Origin: Mycobacterium sp. E1747
GTDB lineage: Bacteria; Actinomycetota; Actinomycetes; Mycobacteriales; Mycobacteriaceae
DNA: 64,000 bases
Direction of reading: 5' to 3'
Assembly: GCF_001667775.1 (NCBI RefSeq)
Contig: NZ_LZJI01000197.1
Coordinates: forward strand, 62,001-126,000
Positions 42,360 to 54,377 of the stretch are shown in pieces. The notes under the pieces were generated by a model that did not search any database, was not told the DNA's origin, and saw nothing but the letters and a program-made list of their open reading frames with translations. Position numbers and translations under genes: made by a program. Position 1 is the stretch's first letter, and every line of letters begins with the position of its first letter.

Positions 42360-43003
42360 GACGTGGGTACGCGGGCGCGGCCATTGCGCTGACACTGTCC
42401 GCGGTTGCGTGTGGCCCGAAAACGCCTGACTATCAATCGATCTGGTCGACGACTCCGACCACGACGACTACTACCACGCGGGTCGAAAAGCCGGTGCCCC
42501 TGTCGCAATACCTGCAGAACATCGGCGTCACCGGCCAGCAGGTGGCGCCGGGCAACCTGCCCGACCTGACGGTGTCGATCCCCACACCCCCGGGCTGGTC
42601 GGTGGCGAGCAATCCGCACATCGCGCCGGAGACGCTGATGATCTCCAAGGGCAACAAGTATCCGACCGCCAGGCTTGTGGTGTTCAAGCTGAACGGCGAT
42701 TTCGATCCGGCGCAGGTGATCCAGCACGGCAACGACGACGCCCAGCTGTTCGAAAACTTCAAGCAGCTCGACGCCTCGACGACGCCCTACAACGGTTTTC
42801 CCTCGTCGATGATCCAGGGCAGCTACGACCTGGATGGCACACGGTTACACAGCTTCAACCGGATCGTCATCGCCACCGGGTCGCCGCCCGCCAAGCAGCG
42901 ATACCTGGTTCAGCTCACCATCACCGGGCTGGCCAACGAGGCGGTGGCGCAGTCCACCGACATCGAGGCGATCATGCGAGGGTTCGTCGTCGCCGCGAAG
43001 TAG
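42356..43003 (+). CDS. lpqT: Lipoprotein LpqT (LpqN/LpqT family)
   Basis: A 215-residue lipoprotein. The signal peptide ends in lipobox AVAC near residue 19. A Thr-rich linker (TTPTTTTTTT) follows, then a LpqN/LpqT domain with SIPTPPGWSVASNP and the ending EAIMRGFVV. In mycobacteria LpqT has been reported to dampen Toll-like receptor 2 signalling, and LpqN binds periplasmic enzymes; the job here is inferred from that family. GTG overlaps the arsC-like stop. Confidence 0.88.
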   Translation: MRRGYAGAAIALTLSAVACGPKTPDYQSIWSTTPTTTTTTTRVEKPVPLSQYLQNIGVTGQQVAPGNLPDLTVSIPTPPGWSVASNPHIAPETLMISKGNKYPTARLVVFKLNGDFDPAQVIQHGNDDAQLFENFKQLDASTTPYNGFPSSMIQGSYDLDGTRLHSFNRIVIATGSPPAKQRYLVQLTITGLANEAVAQSTDIEAIMRGFVVAAK

Positions 43004-43028
43004 CGGCGGTTCACTAGGCTCGTCAACC

Positions 43029-43910
43029 ATGACGAACTGGACCGCCGCAGACCTGCCCTCCTTCGCCGGGCGCACCGTCATCGTCACGGGCGCCAACAGC
43101 GGACTGGGCGCGGTCACGGCCCGCGAGCTGGCGCGCCGGGGCGCCACGCTCGTCATGGCGGTCCGCGACGTTCGCAAGGGCGAGCAGGCCGCGCTGCAGA
43201 TCAGGGGCACCCAGACCGGTCCGGTCGAGGTGCGCCCACTCGACCTGCAGAACCTGGCGTCGGTGCGCGAATTCGCCGACGGCGTCGACAAGATCGACGT
43301 GCTGATCAACAACGCGGGCATCATGGCCGCCCCCTATGCCCAGACCATCGACGGCTTCGAGAGCCAGATCGGCACCAACCACCTCGGGCATTTCGCGCTC
43401 ACCAACCTGTTGCTGCCCAAGCTCACCGATCGGGTCGTCACGGTGTCGTCGATGGCGCACTGGGCGGGCCGGATCAGCCTCGACGACCTGAATTGGACGA
43501 AGCGGCGATACTCGCCCTGGCTGGCCTACAGTCAATCCAAGCTCGCGAACCTGCTGTTCACCAGCGAACTGCAGCGGCGGCTGGCTTCGGCCGGTTCGAC
43601 GCTGCGCGCGCTGGCCGCCCACCCCGGCTATTCGCACACCAACCTGCAGGGGGCCTCGGGCCGCAGGCTGGGCGACACCATGATGTCGGCGGTCACCCGG
43701 GTGGTGGCCACCGACGCCGACTTCGGCGCCCGGCAGACGCTGTACGCGGCATCGCAGGACCTGCCCGGCGACACGTTCGTCGGGCCGCGGTTCGGGCAGC
43801 TGGGCCGCACCCAACCGGTGGCGCGCAGCCGGCGGGCGCAGGACCCCGCGATGGCCCGGGCGCTCTGGGAGCTGTCCGCGCAGCTCACCGGCACCGAATT
43901 TCCGCTCTGA
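43029..43910 (+). CDS. Short-chain dehydrogenase/reductase
   Basis: A 293-residue SDR. The NAD(P)-binding motif is TGANSGLG near residues 20-27, NNAG lies in VLINNAGIMAAP, and the active-site residues are Ser in TVSSMAHWAG and YxxxK in YSQSKLAN. It resembles the WW-oxidoreductase or retinol dehydrogenase-like subgroup; the substrate is unknown. The ATG at 43029 follows the lpqT stop by 25 bases. Confidence 0.88.
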   Translation: MTNWTAADLPSFAGRTVIVTGANSGLGAVTARELARRGATLVMAVRDVRKGEQAALQIRGTQTGPVEVRPLDLQNLASVREFADGVDKIDVLINNAGIMAAPYAQTIDGFESQIGTNHLGHFALTNLLLPKLTDRVVTVSSMAHWAGRISLDDLNWTKRRYSPWLAYSQSKLANLLFTSELQRRLASAGSTLRALAAHPGYSHTNLQGASGRRLGDTMMSAVTRVVATDADFGARQTLYAASQDLPGDTFVGPRFGQLGRTQPVARSRRAQDPAMARALWELSAQLTGTEFPL

Positions 43911-44044
43911 GGCGCGCATGCGTTAACCTGACCGGGCGTCACGGCGAGGGTGGCTGGTCAGCCAGCACCGTTATCGACGGAGACCGACGAACTGTCGCGA
44001 CCCTGGCCGTGCCCTCACACTGAAGAGCACACAGGAGCGACACT

Positions 44045-44704
44045 ATGGCCAAATCCGCAGGCAACCAGCTCACCGCCACGGTACGAACCGAGACCGGGAA
44101 GGGCGCGTCGCGCCGGGCCCGCCGCGAAGGCAAAATCCCCGCCGTGCTCTACGGCCACGGCACCGACCCGCAGCACCTGGAGCTGCCCGGCCACGACTTC
44201 GCGGCCGTGCTGCGCCACGCGGGCACCAACGCCGTGCTGAGCCTGGACATCGACGGCAAGGAACAGCTGGCGCTGACCAAGGCGCTCGACATCCACCCGA
44301 TCCGCCGCACCATCCAGCACGCCGACCTGCTGGTCGTTCGCCGCGGCGAAAAGGTCGTCGTGGAGGTCACCGTCCTCATCGAGGGCGACGCCGTACCGGG
44401 CACCCTGGTCACCCAGGACACCAACACCATCGAAATCGAGGCCGAGGCCCTTTCGATTCCCGAGCACGTCACCGTGTCGGTGGAGGACGCCGAACCGGGC
44501 ACGCAATTCACCGCCGGACAGATCGCCCTGCCGCCGGGCGTCAACCTGATCTCCGACCCGGAGATGCTGGTGGTCAACGTGGTGGTCGCGCCGACCGCCG
44601 AGGACCTCGAGGAAGAGGGCGCGGGCGAGGTCACCGAGGGCGGAGCAGCCCCCGTCGAAGAAGTCCCCGGCGCGGCCGAGGCTCCCGCGGACGAGTCCGA
44701 GTAG
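44045..44704 (+). CDS. rplY: 50S ribosomal protein L25 (general stress protein CTC/TL5 type)
   Basis: A 219-residue 5S-rRNA-binding protein. The N-terminal L25 domain (residues 1-95) has the [20 protein letters not shown] start. A C-terminal TL5 beta domain contains [14 protein letters not shown], and an acidic tail ([11 protein letters not shown]...) follows. The long form is usual in mycobacteria. AGGAG lies nine bases before the ATG. It is followed 12 bases later by pth, the typical pair. Confidence 0.94.
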   Translation: MAKSAGNQLTATVRTETGKGASRRARREGKIPAVLYGHGTDPQHLELPGHDFAAVLRHAGTNAVLSLDIDGKEQLALTKALDIHPIRRTIQHADLLVVRRGEKVVVEVTVLIEGDAVPGTLVTQDTNTIEIEAEALSIPEHVTVSVEDAEPGTQFTAGQIALPPGVNLISDPEMLVVNVVVAPTAEDLEEEGAGEVTEGGAAPVEEVPGAAEAPADESE

Positions 44705-44716
44705 GCGGGTCGCAAG

Positions 44717-45292
44717 GTGGCCGAGCCGTTGCTGGTGGTCGGCCTGGGCAACCCCGGAGACAACTACGCCCGCACCCGGCACAACGTCGGCTTCATGGTC
44801 GCCGACCTACTCGCCGGCCGAGTGGGCTCAATGTTCAAGGTGCACAAGCGTTCCGGCGCCGAGGTGGTCACCGGCCGGTTGGCCGGGCACTCGGTCCTGA
44901 TCGCCAAGCCGCGCTGCTACATGAACGAGTCCGGCCGCCAGGTCGGCCCGCTGGCGAAGTTCTATTCGGTGACGCCGGCCGACATCATCGTCGTGCACGA
45001 CGACCTCGACTTGGACTTCGGCCGCATCCGGCTGAAGATCGGCGGCGGCGAGGGCGGCCACAACGGGCTGCGCTCGGTCGCGGCCGCGCTGGGCACCAAG
45101 GAGTTTCAGCGCGTCCGCATCGGGATCGGCCGACCGCCGGGACGCAAAGACCCGGCGGCCTTCGTGTTGGAGAACTTCTCCGCCGCCGAGCGCGGCGAGG
45201 TGCCCACCATTTGCGAGCAGGCCGCGGACGCCACCGAGTTGCTCGTCGAACTCGGGCTGGAGCCGGCGCAGAACCGCGTCCACGCCTGGTAG
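44717..45292 (+). CDS. pth: Peptidyl-tRNA hydrolase
   Basis: A 191-residue enzyme that releases peptides from prematurely dropped peptidyl-tRNA. Visible motifs are [20 protein letters not shown] with the catalytic His, [25 protein letters not shown] with the catalytic Asp, and [12 protein letters not shown]. The start is GTG, 12 bases after rplY. It is convergent with the pks16-type gene. Confidence 0.95.
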   Translation: MAEPLLVVGLGNPGDNYARTRHNVGFMVADLLAGRVGSMFKVHKRSGAEVVTGRLAGHSVLIAKPRCYMNESGRQVGPLAKFYSVTPADIIVVHDDLDLDFGRIRLKIGGGEGGHNGLRSVAAALGTKEFQRVRIGIGRPPGRKDPAAFVLENFSAAERGEVPTICEQAADATELLVELGLEPAQNRVHAW

Positions 45293-45374
45293 GTGCCCAG
45301 GCCGGCGAATGTGGACCTCAGCAACGGATTTTGGCGCGCAAACGTATTGATCCCCACGCTCGGCGCGGGCAACG

Positions 45375-47009
45375 CTAGGTGACGAGCGTCGCGGAGTGGG
45401 ATCGGCGCAGCTTGCCCGACGGTGTCTTCGGGATGGTGCCCGGCCCGAGCACCACCACGTTGCGCGGCCGCATGTCGACCTCGGACACCACCTCGCGGGC
45501 GACCTGGTGCTCGATGCGGCGCACCTCGGCCGGGTCCTGCCAGGCGTTGGACTCGACGGCGACGGCGAACGTCTCGCGGGAGTGGCCGGCGTCCAGGCGC
45601 ACCGCGACGGCGCAACCGGGCCGCACCCCCTCGACGCGGCAGGCGGCCCGCTCGATGTCGGTCGGATAGATGTTGCGGCCCGCCATGATGATGACGTCCT
45701 TGACGCGGCCGCACACCACGATGTGACCCTCCTCGGTGATGTAGCCGAGGTCACCGGTGTCGTACCAACCGTTCTCGTCCTGCGCCGGGATGAAACCGCC
45801 CATCGTCAGGTAGCCCGGCGTCAGCGACTCGCCGCGCAGCTCAATGACGCCGACACCGCGGGCGGGCATCACGTCACCGTTCTCGTCGATGATGCGCGCC
45901 TCGAGGTCCTGCAGCAGCGGACCGAGCGTGGCCAGCCGGCGGGTGTTGCCCTTGGTGGCCGGCACCGCGCGGCGCAGCGCGGCCAGCAGGTCGGCGTCGA
46001 CCTCGTCGACGACCAGGCCGGCGTTGCACTCCGAGAACGACACCGCCAGCGTGGTCTCGGCCATGCCATAGGCGGGCAGAATCGCCGACGGGCGCAGGCC
46101 GAACGGTTTGCCCGCGTCCAGCAGGTCCTCCACGTCGGCGGGTTCGACCGGCTCGGCACCGGACAACGCGAACCGCAGGGTCGACAAGTCGAAGTCGCCC
46201 GGCTTGGCGTTGCGGCGCAGCCGCTTGGCCAGCAGTGCGTAGGCGAAGTTGGGCGCCGCGGTCATGGTGCCCTTGTACTTGTCGATGAGCTTGGCCCACA
46301 GCAGCGTGTCGCGCAGGAAGTCCATCGGCGTGACCTTGACGAGCTCGGCGCCGAAGTACATGGGGATGGTCAGGAAGCCGACCATGCCCATGTCGTGGAA
46401 GCAGGGCAGCCAGCTGACCATGACGTCCTTGTTGACGTCGTACTGAGCGCCGATGAACATCGCCTCGGCGTTGGAGTAGATGTTGCGATGGGTGATCTGG
46501 ACGGCCTTGGGGGAACCGGTGGACCCCGATGTCAGCTGCATCAGCGCCAGGTCGTCCTCGCCGACGTCGACGGGGTCGATCGGATCCGACGCGAGCAGGT
46601 CGGCGACGGCGAGGACCTTGATGCCCTTCTCCTCGAGCACGGGGGTGGCCACCAGGAAGGGCTCGGAGACGATGACGGCCTTGGCCTCGATCATCCCGAT
46701 GACGTTCATTGTGTCTTCGGCCCACACGGCCAGGTCGGTGCGCGGGGTGGGCTGGTGCAGCATCGTCAGGCTGGCCCCGCGCATCCACAGGCCCTGCGCG
46801 GTCGGGGCGATCTCCACGGGGAAACCGGCGAGGACGCCGACGGCGTCGCCAAGGCCGATGCCGGCGGCCGCGAGACCCCCCGCGATGCGGCGGGCGCGTT
46901 CGTGCACCTCGCCCCACGTGTGGCGGACCGGTTCGTGGGGTTCACCGGTGACCATGCCCGTCGTCACGGTGCGGGCATTGCGGTACATCTTCTCGGTAAA
47001 CCTGCTCAC
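45375..47009 (-). CDS. pks16: Acyl-activating enzyme, Pks16 type (Rv1013)
   Basis: A 544-residue adenylating enzyme, named pks16 in M. tuberculosis although it has no polyketide synthase domain. Motifs are the P-loop [16 protein letters not shown], the adenine region [14 protein letters not shown], the hinge [11 protein letters not shown], and the C-terminal lysine in TPSGKLRRS. It resembles fatty acyl-AMP ligases. The start is GTG (SRFTEKM) with GGAGG eight bases upstream; the open frame reaches 47099 without support. A long leader with a strong hairpin lies upstream. Confidence 0.9.
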   Translation of the reverse strand: MSRFTEKMYRNARTVTTGMVTGEPHEPVRHTWGEVHERARRIAGGLAAAGIGLGDAVGVLAGFPVEIAPTAQGLWMRGASLTMLHQPTPRTDLAVWAEDTMNVIGMIEAKAVIVSEPFLVATPVLEEKGIKVLAVADLLASDPIDPVDVGEDDLALMQLTSGSTGSPKAVQITHRNIYSNAEAMFIGAQYDVNKDVMVSWLPCFHDMGMVGFLTIPMYFGAELVKVTPMDFLRDTLLWAKLIDKYKGTMTAAPNFAYALLAKRLRRNAKPGDFDLSTLRFALSGAEPVEPADVEDLLDAGKPFGLRPSAILPAYGMAETTLAVSFSECNAGLVVDEVDADLLAALRRAVPATKGNTRRLATLGPLLQDLEARIIDENGDVMPARGVGVIELRGESLTPGYLTMGGFIPAQDENGWYDTGDLGYITEEGHIVVCGRVKDVIIMAGRNIYPTDIERAACRVEGVRPGCAVAVRLDAGHSRETFAVAVESNAWQDPAEVRRIEHQVAREVVSEVDMRPRNVVVLGPGTIPKTPSGKLRRSHSATLVT

Positions 47010-47208
47010 ACAAACCTCCTCGGTTCCGGCGCTTGCCCCAACGCCCGAGTTTTCATATTCCGCCCACCGGGTAGGACTTCGCAGCAGGCTCGCAAACACA
47101 GTCGGGCAGCGGTTAGGTCTCGAATCGGCGATGAGCCGGCTACCCCGCGTCTGGTCACCCGATACGCGCGGACCGGGCCCGAAAATCGCTGGTGGGCCCG
47201 ACTCATCA

Positions 47209-47237
47209 GTCGTCCGCCGGAGGCTCCGGCGGACGAC
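47209..47237 (-). terminator. Perfect 14-bp hairpin in the pks16 leader
   Basis: GTCGTCCGCCGGAG and CTCCGGCGGACGAC flank a single base. No U-tract follows on the minus strand. It lies between ispE and pks16 and about 40 bases downstream of the predicted pks16 promoter, so it may end the rpfB-ksgA-ispE transcript or attenuate pks16. Confidence 0.55.
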
Positions 47238-47280
47238 GAAAATATGTGATCTTGCTCAGCGCTACCCGTCACCGCGGATT

Positions 47281-47309
47281 ATCTTAAACTCCTCTTAGGG
47301 AACAGCCAA
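47281..47309 (-). promoter_or_regulatory. Predicted pks16 promoter
   Basis: On the minus strand, TTGGCT (47304-47309) and TAAGAT (47281-47286) are separated by 17 bases, which fits a SigA-type promoter. It would give a 5' leader of roughly 265 bases. The 325-base gap between pks16 and ispE holds this promoter, the hairpin at 47209-47237 and nothing else I can name. Confidence 0.5.
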
Positions 47310-47334
47310 ACAAATGCGCGTTTTGGGGCGATTT

Positions 47335-48285
47335 TCACACTTCGGTCGGGGCCGGAACCACCCGCGCCCCGGCCACCGGCCCGCTGGCGACCCGCACCGT
47401 GCGGCACACACCCGCTCCGGACACTTCGGTGCCCACATCGACGGCCGAGGCCGCCGAGGAGCACAGGAAGGCGCACGTGGGGCCCGAGCCGGACACGATG
47501 CCCGCCAGGGCACCGGCCTGAACACCCGCGCGCAGTGTGCGACGCAGCCTCGGGTTCAGGCTCACCGCGGCGGCCTGCATCTCGTTACCCAGTAGCGACG
47601 CCAGCTGTTCCGGGTCGCCCGCGGCCAAGGCCGCCAGCACCGGGCCCGGCCCGGCGAGCCGGGGCGGGTCGCCCACCCCGCGAAGGCGGTCGAGCTCGGC
47701 GAACACCGCCGGGGTGAGCAACTCGCCGTCGGCGAACGCCAGCACCCAGTGGAAGGTGTTGCGGGACAACACGGTGGCCAGTTCCTCGCCGCGGCCGGTG
47801 CCCAGCGCGGTGCCGCCGTGCAGCGCGAAGGGGACGTCGCTGCCCAATCGCGCGGCCAGCATGCGCAGGTCGCGGCGCGGCACGTTGAGTTCCCACAGCG
47901 AGTTCATGGCGACCAGGACCGCCGCGGCGTCCGCGCTGCCGCCGGCCATGCCGCCGGCCACGGGGATGGATTTGTCAATCATGATCGAGACGTCGGGCGC
48001 CCGGCCGACGTGTTCGGCCATCAGCTCGGCGGCCTGCCAGGCGAGGTTGCGTTCGTCGGTGGGCAGTTTGTCGGCGCCCTCGCCGACCAGCTCGAGCGAC
48101 AGCACGTCGGCGTTGCGGACGGTCACCTCGTCGAGCAGGGAGACGGCCTGGAAGACGGTCGTCAGCTCGTGATAGCCGTCCTCGCGCCGGTCGCCCACCT
48201 CCAGGTAGAGGTTGACCTTCCCGGGCACCCGAACGGTGACCGACCCGGTGGGCACCCACTGCGCGGCGGTATTGCCGTCAGACAT
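47335..48285 (-). CDS. ispE: 4-diphosphocytidyl-2-C-methyl-D-erythritol kinase IspE
   Basis: A 316-residue GHMP kinase of the MEP isoprenoid pathway, phosphorylating CDP-methylerythritol. It shows [22 protein letters not shown] at the N-terminus, the ATP motif [16 protein letters not shown], and the C-terminal [13 protein letters not shown]. The ATG at 48285 (MSDGNTAAQ) is used; an in-frame GTG near VPTGSV is a possible shorter start matching the M. tuberculosis protein. Third gene of the rpfB-ksgA-ispE operon. Confidence 0.94.
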   Translation of the reverse strand: MSDGNTAAQWVPTGSVTVRVPGKVNLYLEVGDRREDGYHELTTVFQAVSLLDEVTVRNADVLSLELVGEGADKLPTDERNLAWQAAELMAEHVGRAPDVSIMIDKSIPVAGGMAGGSADAAAVLVAMNSLWELNVPRRDLRMLAARLGSDVPFALHGGTALGTGRGEELATVLSRNTFHWVLAFADGELLTPAVFAELDRLRGVGDPPRLAGPGPVLAALAAGDPEQLASLLGNEMQAAAVSLNPRLRRTLRAGVQAGALAGIVSGSGPTCAFLCSSAASAVDVGTEVSGAGVCRTVRVASGPVAGARVVPAPTEV

Positions 48286-48354
48286 TGTCAGCCACCGCAG
48301 CAGACTATCGCTGCCACGGCCAACCCACACGCAGCGGCGCCGACGGCGCCGCTG

Positions 48355-50467
<2,113 letters not shown>

Positions 50468-50473
50468 CACAAG

Positions 50474-50502
50474 ACGGTAACGAACCGGCCAAAGTTGAGC
50501 AA
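50474..50502 (-). promoter_or_regulatory. Predicted rpfB operon promoter
   Basis: TTGCTC (50497-50502), 17-base spacer, TACCGT (50474-50479) on the minus strand. The -10 fits the mycobacterial TANNNT form; initiation would be near 50467. Confidence 0.5.
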
Positions 50503-50544
50503 CTCCGGCGCGAATTCGTTAACGGAATCGTCCCGTGCGGCGAG

Positions 50545-51405
50545 TTAACCGGGAGCCAGCCCGTAGACCCGCCGAGCGTTGCTCGTCGTGGCCTGCGCCA
50601 GCTCTTCGGCGGGACGGCCCACCAGTTCGGCGACCGCCCGGACAGTATAAGGAAGGCAATACGGCTCGTTCGGCGCCCCGCGGTACGGATGCGGCGTCAA
50701 GAAAGGCGCATCGGTTTCCACCAGCAGTTGTTCCAGCGGGATCAGCGGGACTGCTTCCCGCAGCTCGCGGGCGTTACGAAAGCTCGCCGTGCCCGACAGG
50801 CTGAGCAGCCACCCGGCGTCCACGCAACGACGGGCCATCGCGGCATCCGACGAGAAGCAGTGGAAGATCACCGTGTCCGGTGCGCCTTCGGCCGCCAGCA
50901 CGTCGAGCACCTCGGCGTCGGCCTCCCGGTTGTGGATCATCAACGGCTTGCCGCACCGCTTGGCCAGGTCGATGTGCCAGGCGAAGGCTTCCCGCTGGGT
51001 GTCCGGCTGCGCGCACCCGTCCAAGCGCCCGGGCCAGTACAGGTCCAGGCCGGTCTCGCCGACGGCCACGACCCGGGAATGTGCGACCAGCCGCTCGATT
51101 TCGCCGCGGGCGGCATCGTCCAGCGCGTCGGCGCGGGTGGGGTGCAGCGCCACCGCGGCGTACACCCGCGGATCCCAGTCGGCGGCGCGGGTCACCCAGT
51201 CCGCCGAAGCCAGGTCGTCGGCGATCGTGACCACCGCCCCCACCCCGACCGCCGCGGCGCGATCCACGATGGTGCGCACGTCCTCGGCGTCCCGAGCGCC
51301 ACAGGCATCGAGGTGGGTGTGGGCGTCGACCAAGGGTGCCAGCGGCTCGGGCGCGGGCGGCGCTTCTCGTTCTCGGCGTTCTCGCGGTTTGGAGCTCACC
51401 GGCAC
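50545..51405 (-). CDS. tatD: TatD family metal-dependent deoxyribonuclease
   Basis: A 286-residue TIM-barrel hydrolase. Metal ligands are visible in LVDAHTHLD, GETGLDLYW, MIHNREAD, VIFHCFSSD and VETDAPFLTP. TatD proteins have 3'-5' exonuclease and DNA-repair roles. The GTG at 51405 or 51399 is the start. It is divergent from metG with only 19 bases between the open frames, so each promoter must lie partly inside the neighbour. The rpfB promoter follows on the same strand. Confidence 0.92.
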   Translation of the reverse strand: MPVSSKPRERREREAPPAPEPLAPLVDAHTHLDACGARDAEDVRTIVDRAAAVGVGAVVTIADDLASADWVTRAADWDPRVYAAVALHPTRADALDDAARGEIERLVAHSRVVAVGETGLDLYWPGRLDGCAQPDTQREAFAWHIDLAKRCGKPLMIHNREADAEVLDVLAAEGAPDTVIFHCFSSDAAMARRCVDAGWLLSLSGTASFRNARELREAVPLIPLEQLLVETDAPFLTPHPYRGAPNEPYCLPYTVRAVAELVGRPAEELAQATTSNARRVYGLAPG

Positions 51406-51424
51406 ACAATAAGGTGGACTCTCG

Positions 51425-52966
51425 ATGAGGCCCTTCTACGTCACCACTGCGATCACGTACCCCAACGGCAATCCGCACGTAGGGCACGCCTACGAGTACA
51501 TCGCCACCGACGCCATCGCGCGGTTCAAGCGACTCGACGGGTTCGACGTGCGATTCCTGACCGGCACCGACGAGCACGGCCTCAAGATGCTCGAGACGGC
51601 GGCGGCGGAGGGCCTCCCGACCGCCGAGCTGGCACGGCGGAATTCCGATGTGTTCCAACGCCTGCAGGAGAGGCTCAACATCTCCTTCGATCGGTTCATT
51701 CGCACCACGGATTCCGATCACCACGTGGCGTCGCAGGAGATCTGGCGGCGGATGGACGCCGCCGGCGACATCTACCTGGACAGCTACGCCGGTTGGTACT
51801 CGGTGCGCGACGAGCGGTTCTTCGTCGAATCGGAGACCGCCATCGTCGACGGGGCGAGGGTCGCCGTCGAAACCGGGACGCCGGTGACGTGGACCGAGGA
51901 GCAGACCTACTTCTTCCGGCTGTCGGCGTATACCGACAAGCTGCTGGCCCATTACGAGGCCAACCCGGACTTCATCGCTCCCGAAGTGCGCCGCAACGAA
52001 GTGGTCAGCTTCGTGTCCGGCGGCCTGCGCGACCTGTCGATCTCGCGCACCTCGTTCGACTGGGGCGTCAAAGTGCCCGACCATCCCGATCACGTGATGT
52101 ACGTGTGGGTCGACGCGCTGACCAATTACCTGACCGGGGTCGGTTACCCGGACACCGAATCGCCGATGTTCCGCCGGTACTGGCCCGCCGACCTGCACAT
52201 GATCGGCAAGGACATCATCCGGTTCCACACCGTCTACTGGCCGGCGTTTCTGATGTCGGCCGGGATCGGGTTGCCGCGCCGGGTTTTCGCGCACGGGTTC
52301 CTGCTCAATCGCGGCGAGAAGATGAGCAAGTCGGTGGGCAACATCGTCGACCCGGTAGCGCTGACCGAGACGTTCGGCGTGGACCAGTTGCGCTATTTCC
52401 TGTTGCGGGAAGTCCCCTTCGGCCAGGACGGCAGCTACAGCGAAGACGCCATCGTCACGCGCATCAACGCCGACCTCGCCAACGAGCTGGGCAACCTGGC
52501 CCAGCGCTCGCTGTCCATGGTGGCCAAGAACCTGGACGGGGTGGTGCCGACGCCCGGGGAATTCACCGCCGACGACACTGAACTGCTGGCGACGGCCGAC
52601 GCCCTGCTGGACCGCGTGCGCGCCGCCTTCGACGGCCAGGCGATGCACCTGGCGTTGGAGGCGATCTGGCTGATGCTGGGCGCCGCCAACCGATATTTCT
52701 CCGCCCAGCAGCCGTGGGTGCTGCGCAAGAGCGACTCGGAGGCGGACCAGAAGCGTTTCGCGACAGTCCTTTACACGACGTGCGAGGCGGTTCGCATCGC
52801 GGCGCTGCTGATCCAGCCGGTGATGCCCGATTCGGCGGGCAAGCTACTGGATCTGCTCGGCCAGGCGCCAGAACAACGCAGCTTCGATGCGATCGACAAA
52901 CGGCTGGCTCCGGGCACCACCCTGCCGGCGCCGACCGGGGTCTTCCCGCGTTACCAAGCCGACTAG
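51425..52966 (+). CDS. metG: Methionyl-tRNA synthetase
   Basis: A 513-residue class I synthetase charging tRNA-Met. The HIGH-type motif is HVGHAYEY at residues 19-26 and the KMSKS loop is [10 protein letters not shown] near residue 300. The anticodon-binding helical domain follows. There are no zinc-knuckle cysteines and no C-terminal EMAP-II tRNA-binding domain, which matches the short mycobacterial form (MetS, Rv1007c). The start ATG has AAGGTGG upstream in the 19-base tatD-metG gap. Confidence 0.95.
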   Translation: MRPFYVTTAITYPNGNPHVGHAYEYIATDAIARFKRLDGFDVRFLTGTDEHGLKMLETAAAEGLPTAELARRNSDVFQRLQERLNISFDRFIRTTDSDHHVASQEIWRRMDAAGDIYLDSYAGWYSVRDERFFVESETAIVDGARVAVETGTPVTWTEEQTYFFRLSAYTDKLLAHYEANPDFIAPEVRRNEVVSFVSGGLRDLSISRTSFDWGVKVPDHPDHVMYVWVDALTNYLTGVGYPDTESPMFRRYWPADLHMIGKDIIRFHTVYWPAFLMSAGIGLPRRVFAHGFLLNRGEKMSKSVGNIVDPVALTETFGVDQLRYFLLREVPFGQDGSYSEDAIVTRINADLANELGNLAQRSLSMVAKNLDGVVPTPGEFTADDTELLATADALLDRVRAAFDGQAMHLALEAIWLMLGAANRYFSAQQPWVLRKSDSEADQKRFATVLYTTCEAVRIAALLIQPVMPDSAGKLLDLLGQAPEQRSFDAIDKRLAPGTTLPAPTGVFPRYQAD

Positions 52967-52988
52967 CTGCCCGGAATTCCCCTCCACT

Positions 52989-53453
52989 TCACATCACCAT
53001 CGTCAGGCACAGCGCCGCGACGGCCAGCCCCTGCAGGCTAGCCCTGGTTGTGATCACCCTGTCCCAGTTTCGTTGCAGCGCACGGGCTTCCGTCGGCCGC
53101 TCGGGTTGATCCGCGCCGCCGACGAGTTGGCGGTTGATCGGCGCGCTCACCCGAAGGTAAATCAGCAGCCAAACCAGCAGCAGGACGACGGCGGCGCCGG
53201 CCGCGCCGGCTTGCGGCCAGCGAGCGGACACCGCGGCGAATACGACGCTCATCGCCGCCCCGGCGAGGCCGAGCACCCCGGGTACCGGCATCCTGCGGTC
53301 CCCATAGCGATGGATGTTGCCCGATACCGCGAGCAGGGCCCGATCGTCGATGCGGGCCAGCGCGGGCCGCAGCACCATCGCGCAGAACACATCGGTGCCG
53401 TAGACCACCCCGGTGCCCAGCACCGCGATGACCGCGAACAAGGTGGCGACCAT
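52989..53453 (-). CDS. DUF1772-like four-helix membrane protein
   Basis: A 154-residue protein with four hydrophobic helices (LFAVIAVLGTGVVYG, GVLGLAGAAMSVVFA, AAVVLLLVWLLIYL, LQGLAVAALCLTMV) and the short motif INRQLV after helix 3, typical of DUF1772/anthrone-oxygenase-like proteins. No catalytic role is established for bacterial members. ATG at 53453 follows GAGGAG nine bases upstream. It is convergent with metG and divergent from the PAS gene. Confidence 0.72.
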   Translation of the reverse strand: MVATLFAVIAVLGTGVVYGTDVFCAMVLRPALARIDDRALLAVSGNIHRYGDRRMPVPGVLGLAGAAMSVVFAAVSARWPQAGAAGAAVVLLLVWLLIYLRVSAPINRQLVGGADQPERPTEARALQRNWDRVITTRASLQGLAVAALCLTMVM

Positions 53454-53812
53454 GATGCACACTCCTCGTCTCCCGTAGTGCTAGCAACGCTAACCCTCCG
53501 GGGTCCGTGCGGGCAATAGCGATGCTACTTTTTGTGTCATCGCTAACCATCATCGGCATGGCAGTCGGATCGCCTTACGTCGCCGCCCGTCGTCGGCCGA
53601 TCACCGCCACGGCGCGCGAGGGTGGGGAGCAAGAGTTGGGATGGCGCCGGCAACGCTTCCGGAACGCAGTGGGGACCCTTTCGGCGCGCGGGGGCACGAA
53701 GATGGCGCCAATCCGGGGCGGGCATCTGGGCGAAGACCTATGTATAGCCTATGTTATGCGCCATAATCGGCCGGTGGACCGACGACGCAATCGGCAACAG
53801 GGTGACTCGCCG
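53454..53812. promoter_or_regulatory. Divergent intergenic region before the PAS gene
   Basis: About 360 bases. A plus-strand frame stays open from 53507, but its composition (AARRRPITATAREGG...) is not protein-like. An AT-rich patch CTATGTATAGCCTATGTTAT (53740-53759) followed by CATAAT (53762-53767) could supply -10 elements for the PAS gene. Nothing else is recognised. Confidence 0.4.
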
Positions 53813-54175
53813 ATGACGACCCTGAAACAGCTTCCGGCACTGGTTGTGCTCGAGCGGATCCCTATCCCGGTGCTGGCCATCGAGAATGGCGGCACCATCC
53901 TGTTTTCCAACGCCGCGTTCGCCGAGATGATGGGTTACGACCGGGAGGAGGTGCTGGAGCTGAAGTTCCACCAGATCTTCCACCAGGCACCGGCCTCGGA
54001 TTCGTTGTTGTCCGTCGTTCATTCCCTGGCGAACATGGTGGTCGAACTGGCGCACAAGGACGGTTCGGTGGTGCGCGCCCTGATGAGCAAGTCGGCGGCG
54101 ATGCGCGCCGACGATCAGTTCGTGCTCGCGGCTTTCCAGGATCTGACCGAGCAGCTGTGGCAAAAGGACCGCTAG
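53813..54175 (+). CDS. Stand-alone PAS domain protein
   Basis: A 120-residue protein consisting of one PAS fold: PIPVLAIENGGTILFSNAAFAEMMGYDREEVLELKFHQIF (residues about 17-57) and the terminal strands VELAHKDGSVVRALMSKS and DDQFVLAAFQDLTEQ. There is no kinase, cyclase or DNA-binding domain, so it must signal through a partner. AGGGTGA lies nine bases before ATG. It converges on the BcsB-like gene, with which it shares a bidirectional terminator. Confidence 0.75.
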   Translation: MTTLKQLPALVVLERIPIPVLAIENGGTILFSNAAFAEMMGYDREEVLELKFHQIFHQAPASDSLLSVVHSLANMVVELAHKDGSVVRALMSKSAAMRADDQFVLAAFQDLTEQLWQKDR

Positions 54176-54330
54176 CGGCGGTGCGGCCGGCCCGGGAGAC
54201 CATCACACCCGGAGGTGGTCGAAGTCCTGCGGCCGACCATTGGCGTAAGGCGAAATCCGTTGGCGCCCTTTCCGTCGCGAAGATGGCCGCACAGGATTCC
54301 GCGATGTTCAACTGACCACCGTCGCCGGAA

Positions 54331-54367
54331 CCTCGCCTAGCGGGGCGTTCCGGTCCGCTAGGCGAGG
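54331..54367. terminator. Bidirectional terminator
   Basis: Perfect 13-bp inverted repeat CCTCGCCTAGCGG/CCGCTAGGCGAGG around an 11-base loop, between the convergent PAS and BcsB-like genes. Confidence 0.75.
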
Positions 54368-54377
54368 CGCGCAGAAG

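Noticed and set aside
45396..47249. 617-codon plus-strand frame opposite pks16
   Set aside because: Shadow of a clear adenylating-enzyme gene; composition is not protein-like and no ribosome-binding site is present.
50774..52648. 624-codon minus-strand frame across metG and tatD
   Set aside because: Antisense of metG in one part and out of frame with tatD in the other; no coherent domain.
53507..53812. N-terminal extension of the PAS protein
   Set aside because: The extension is arginine-rich and not protein-like; ATG at 53813 with AGGGTGA fits better.
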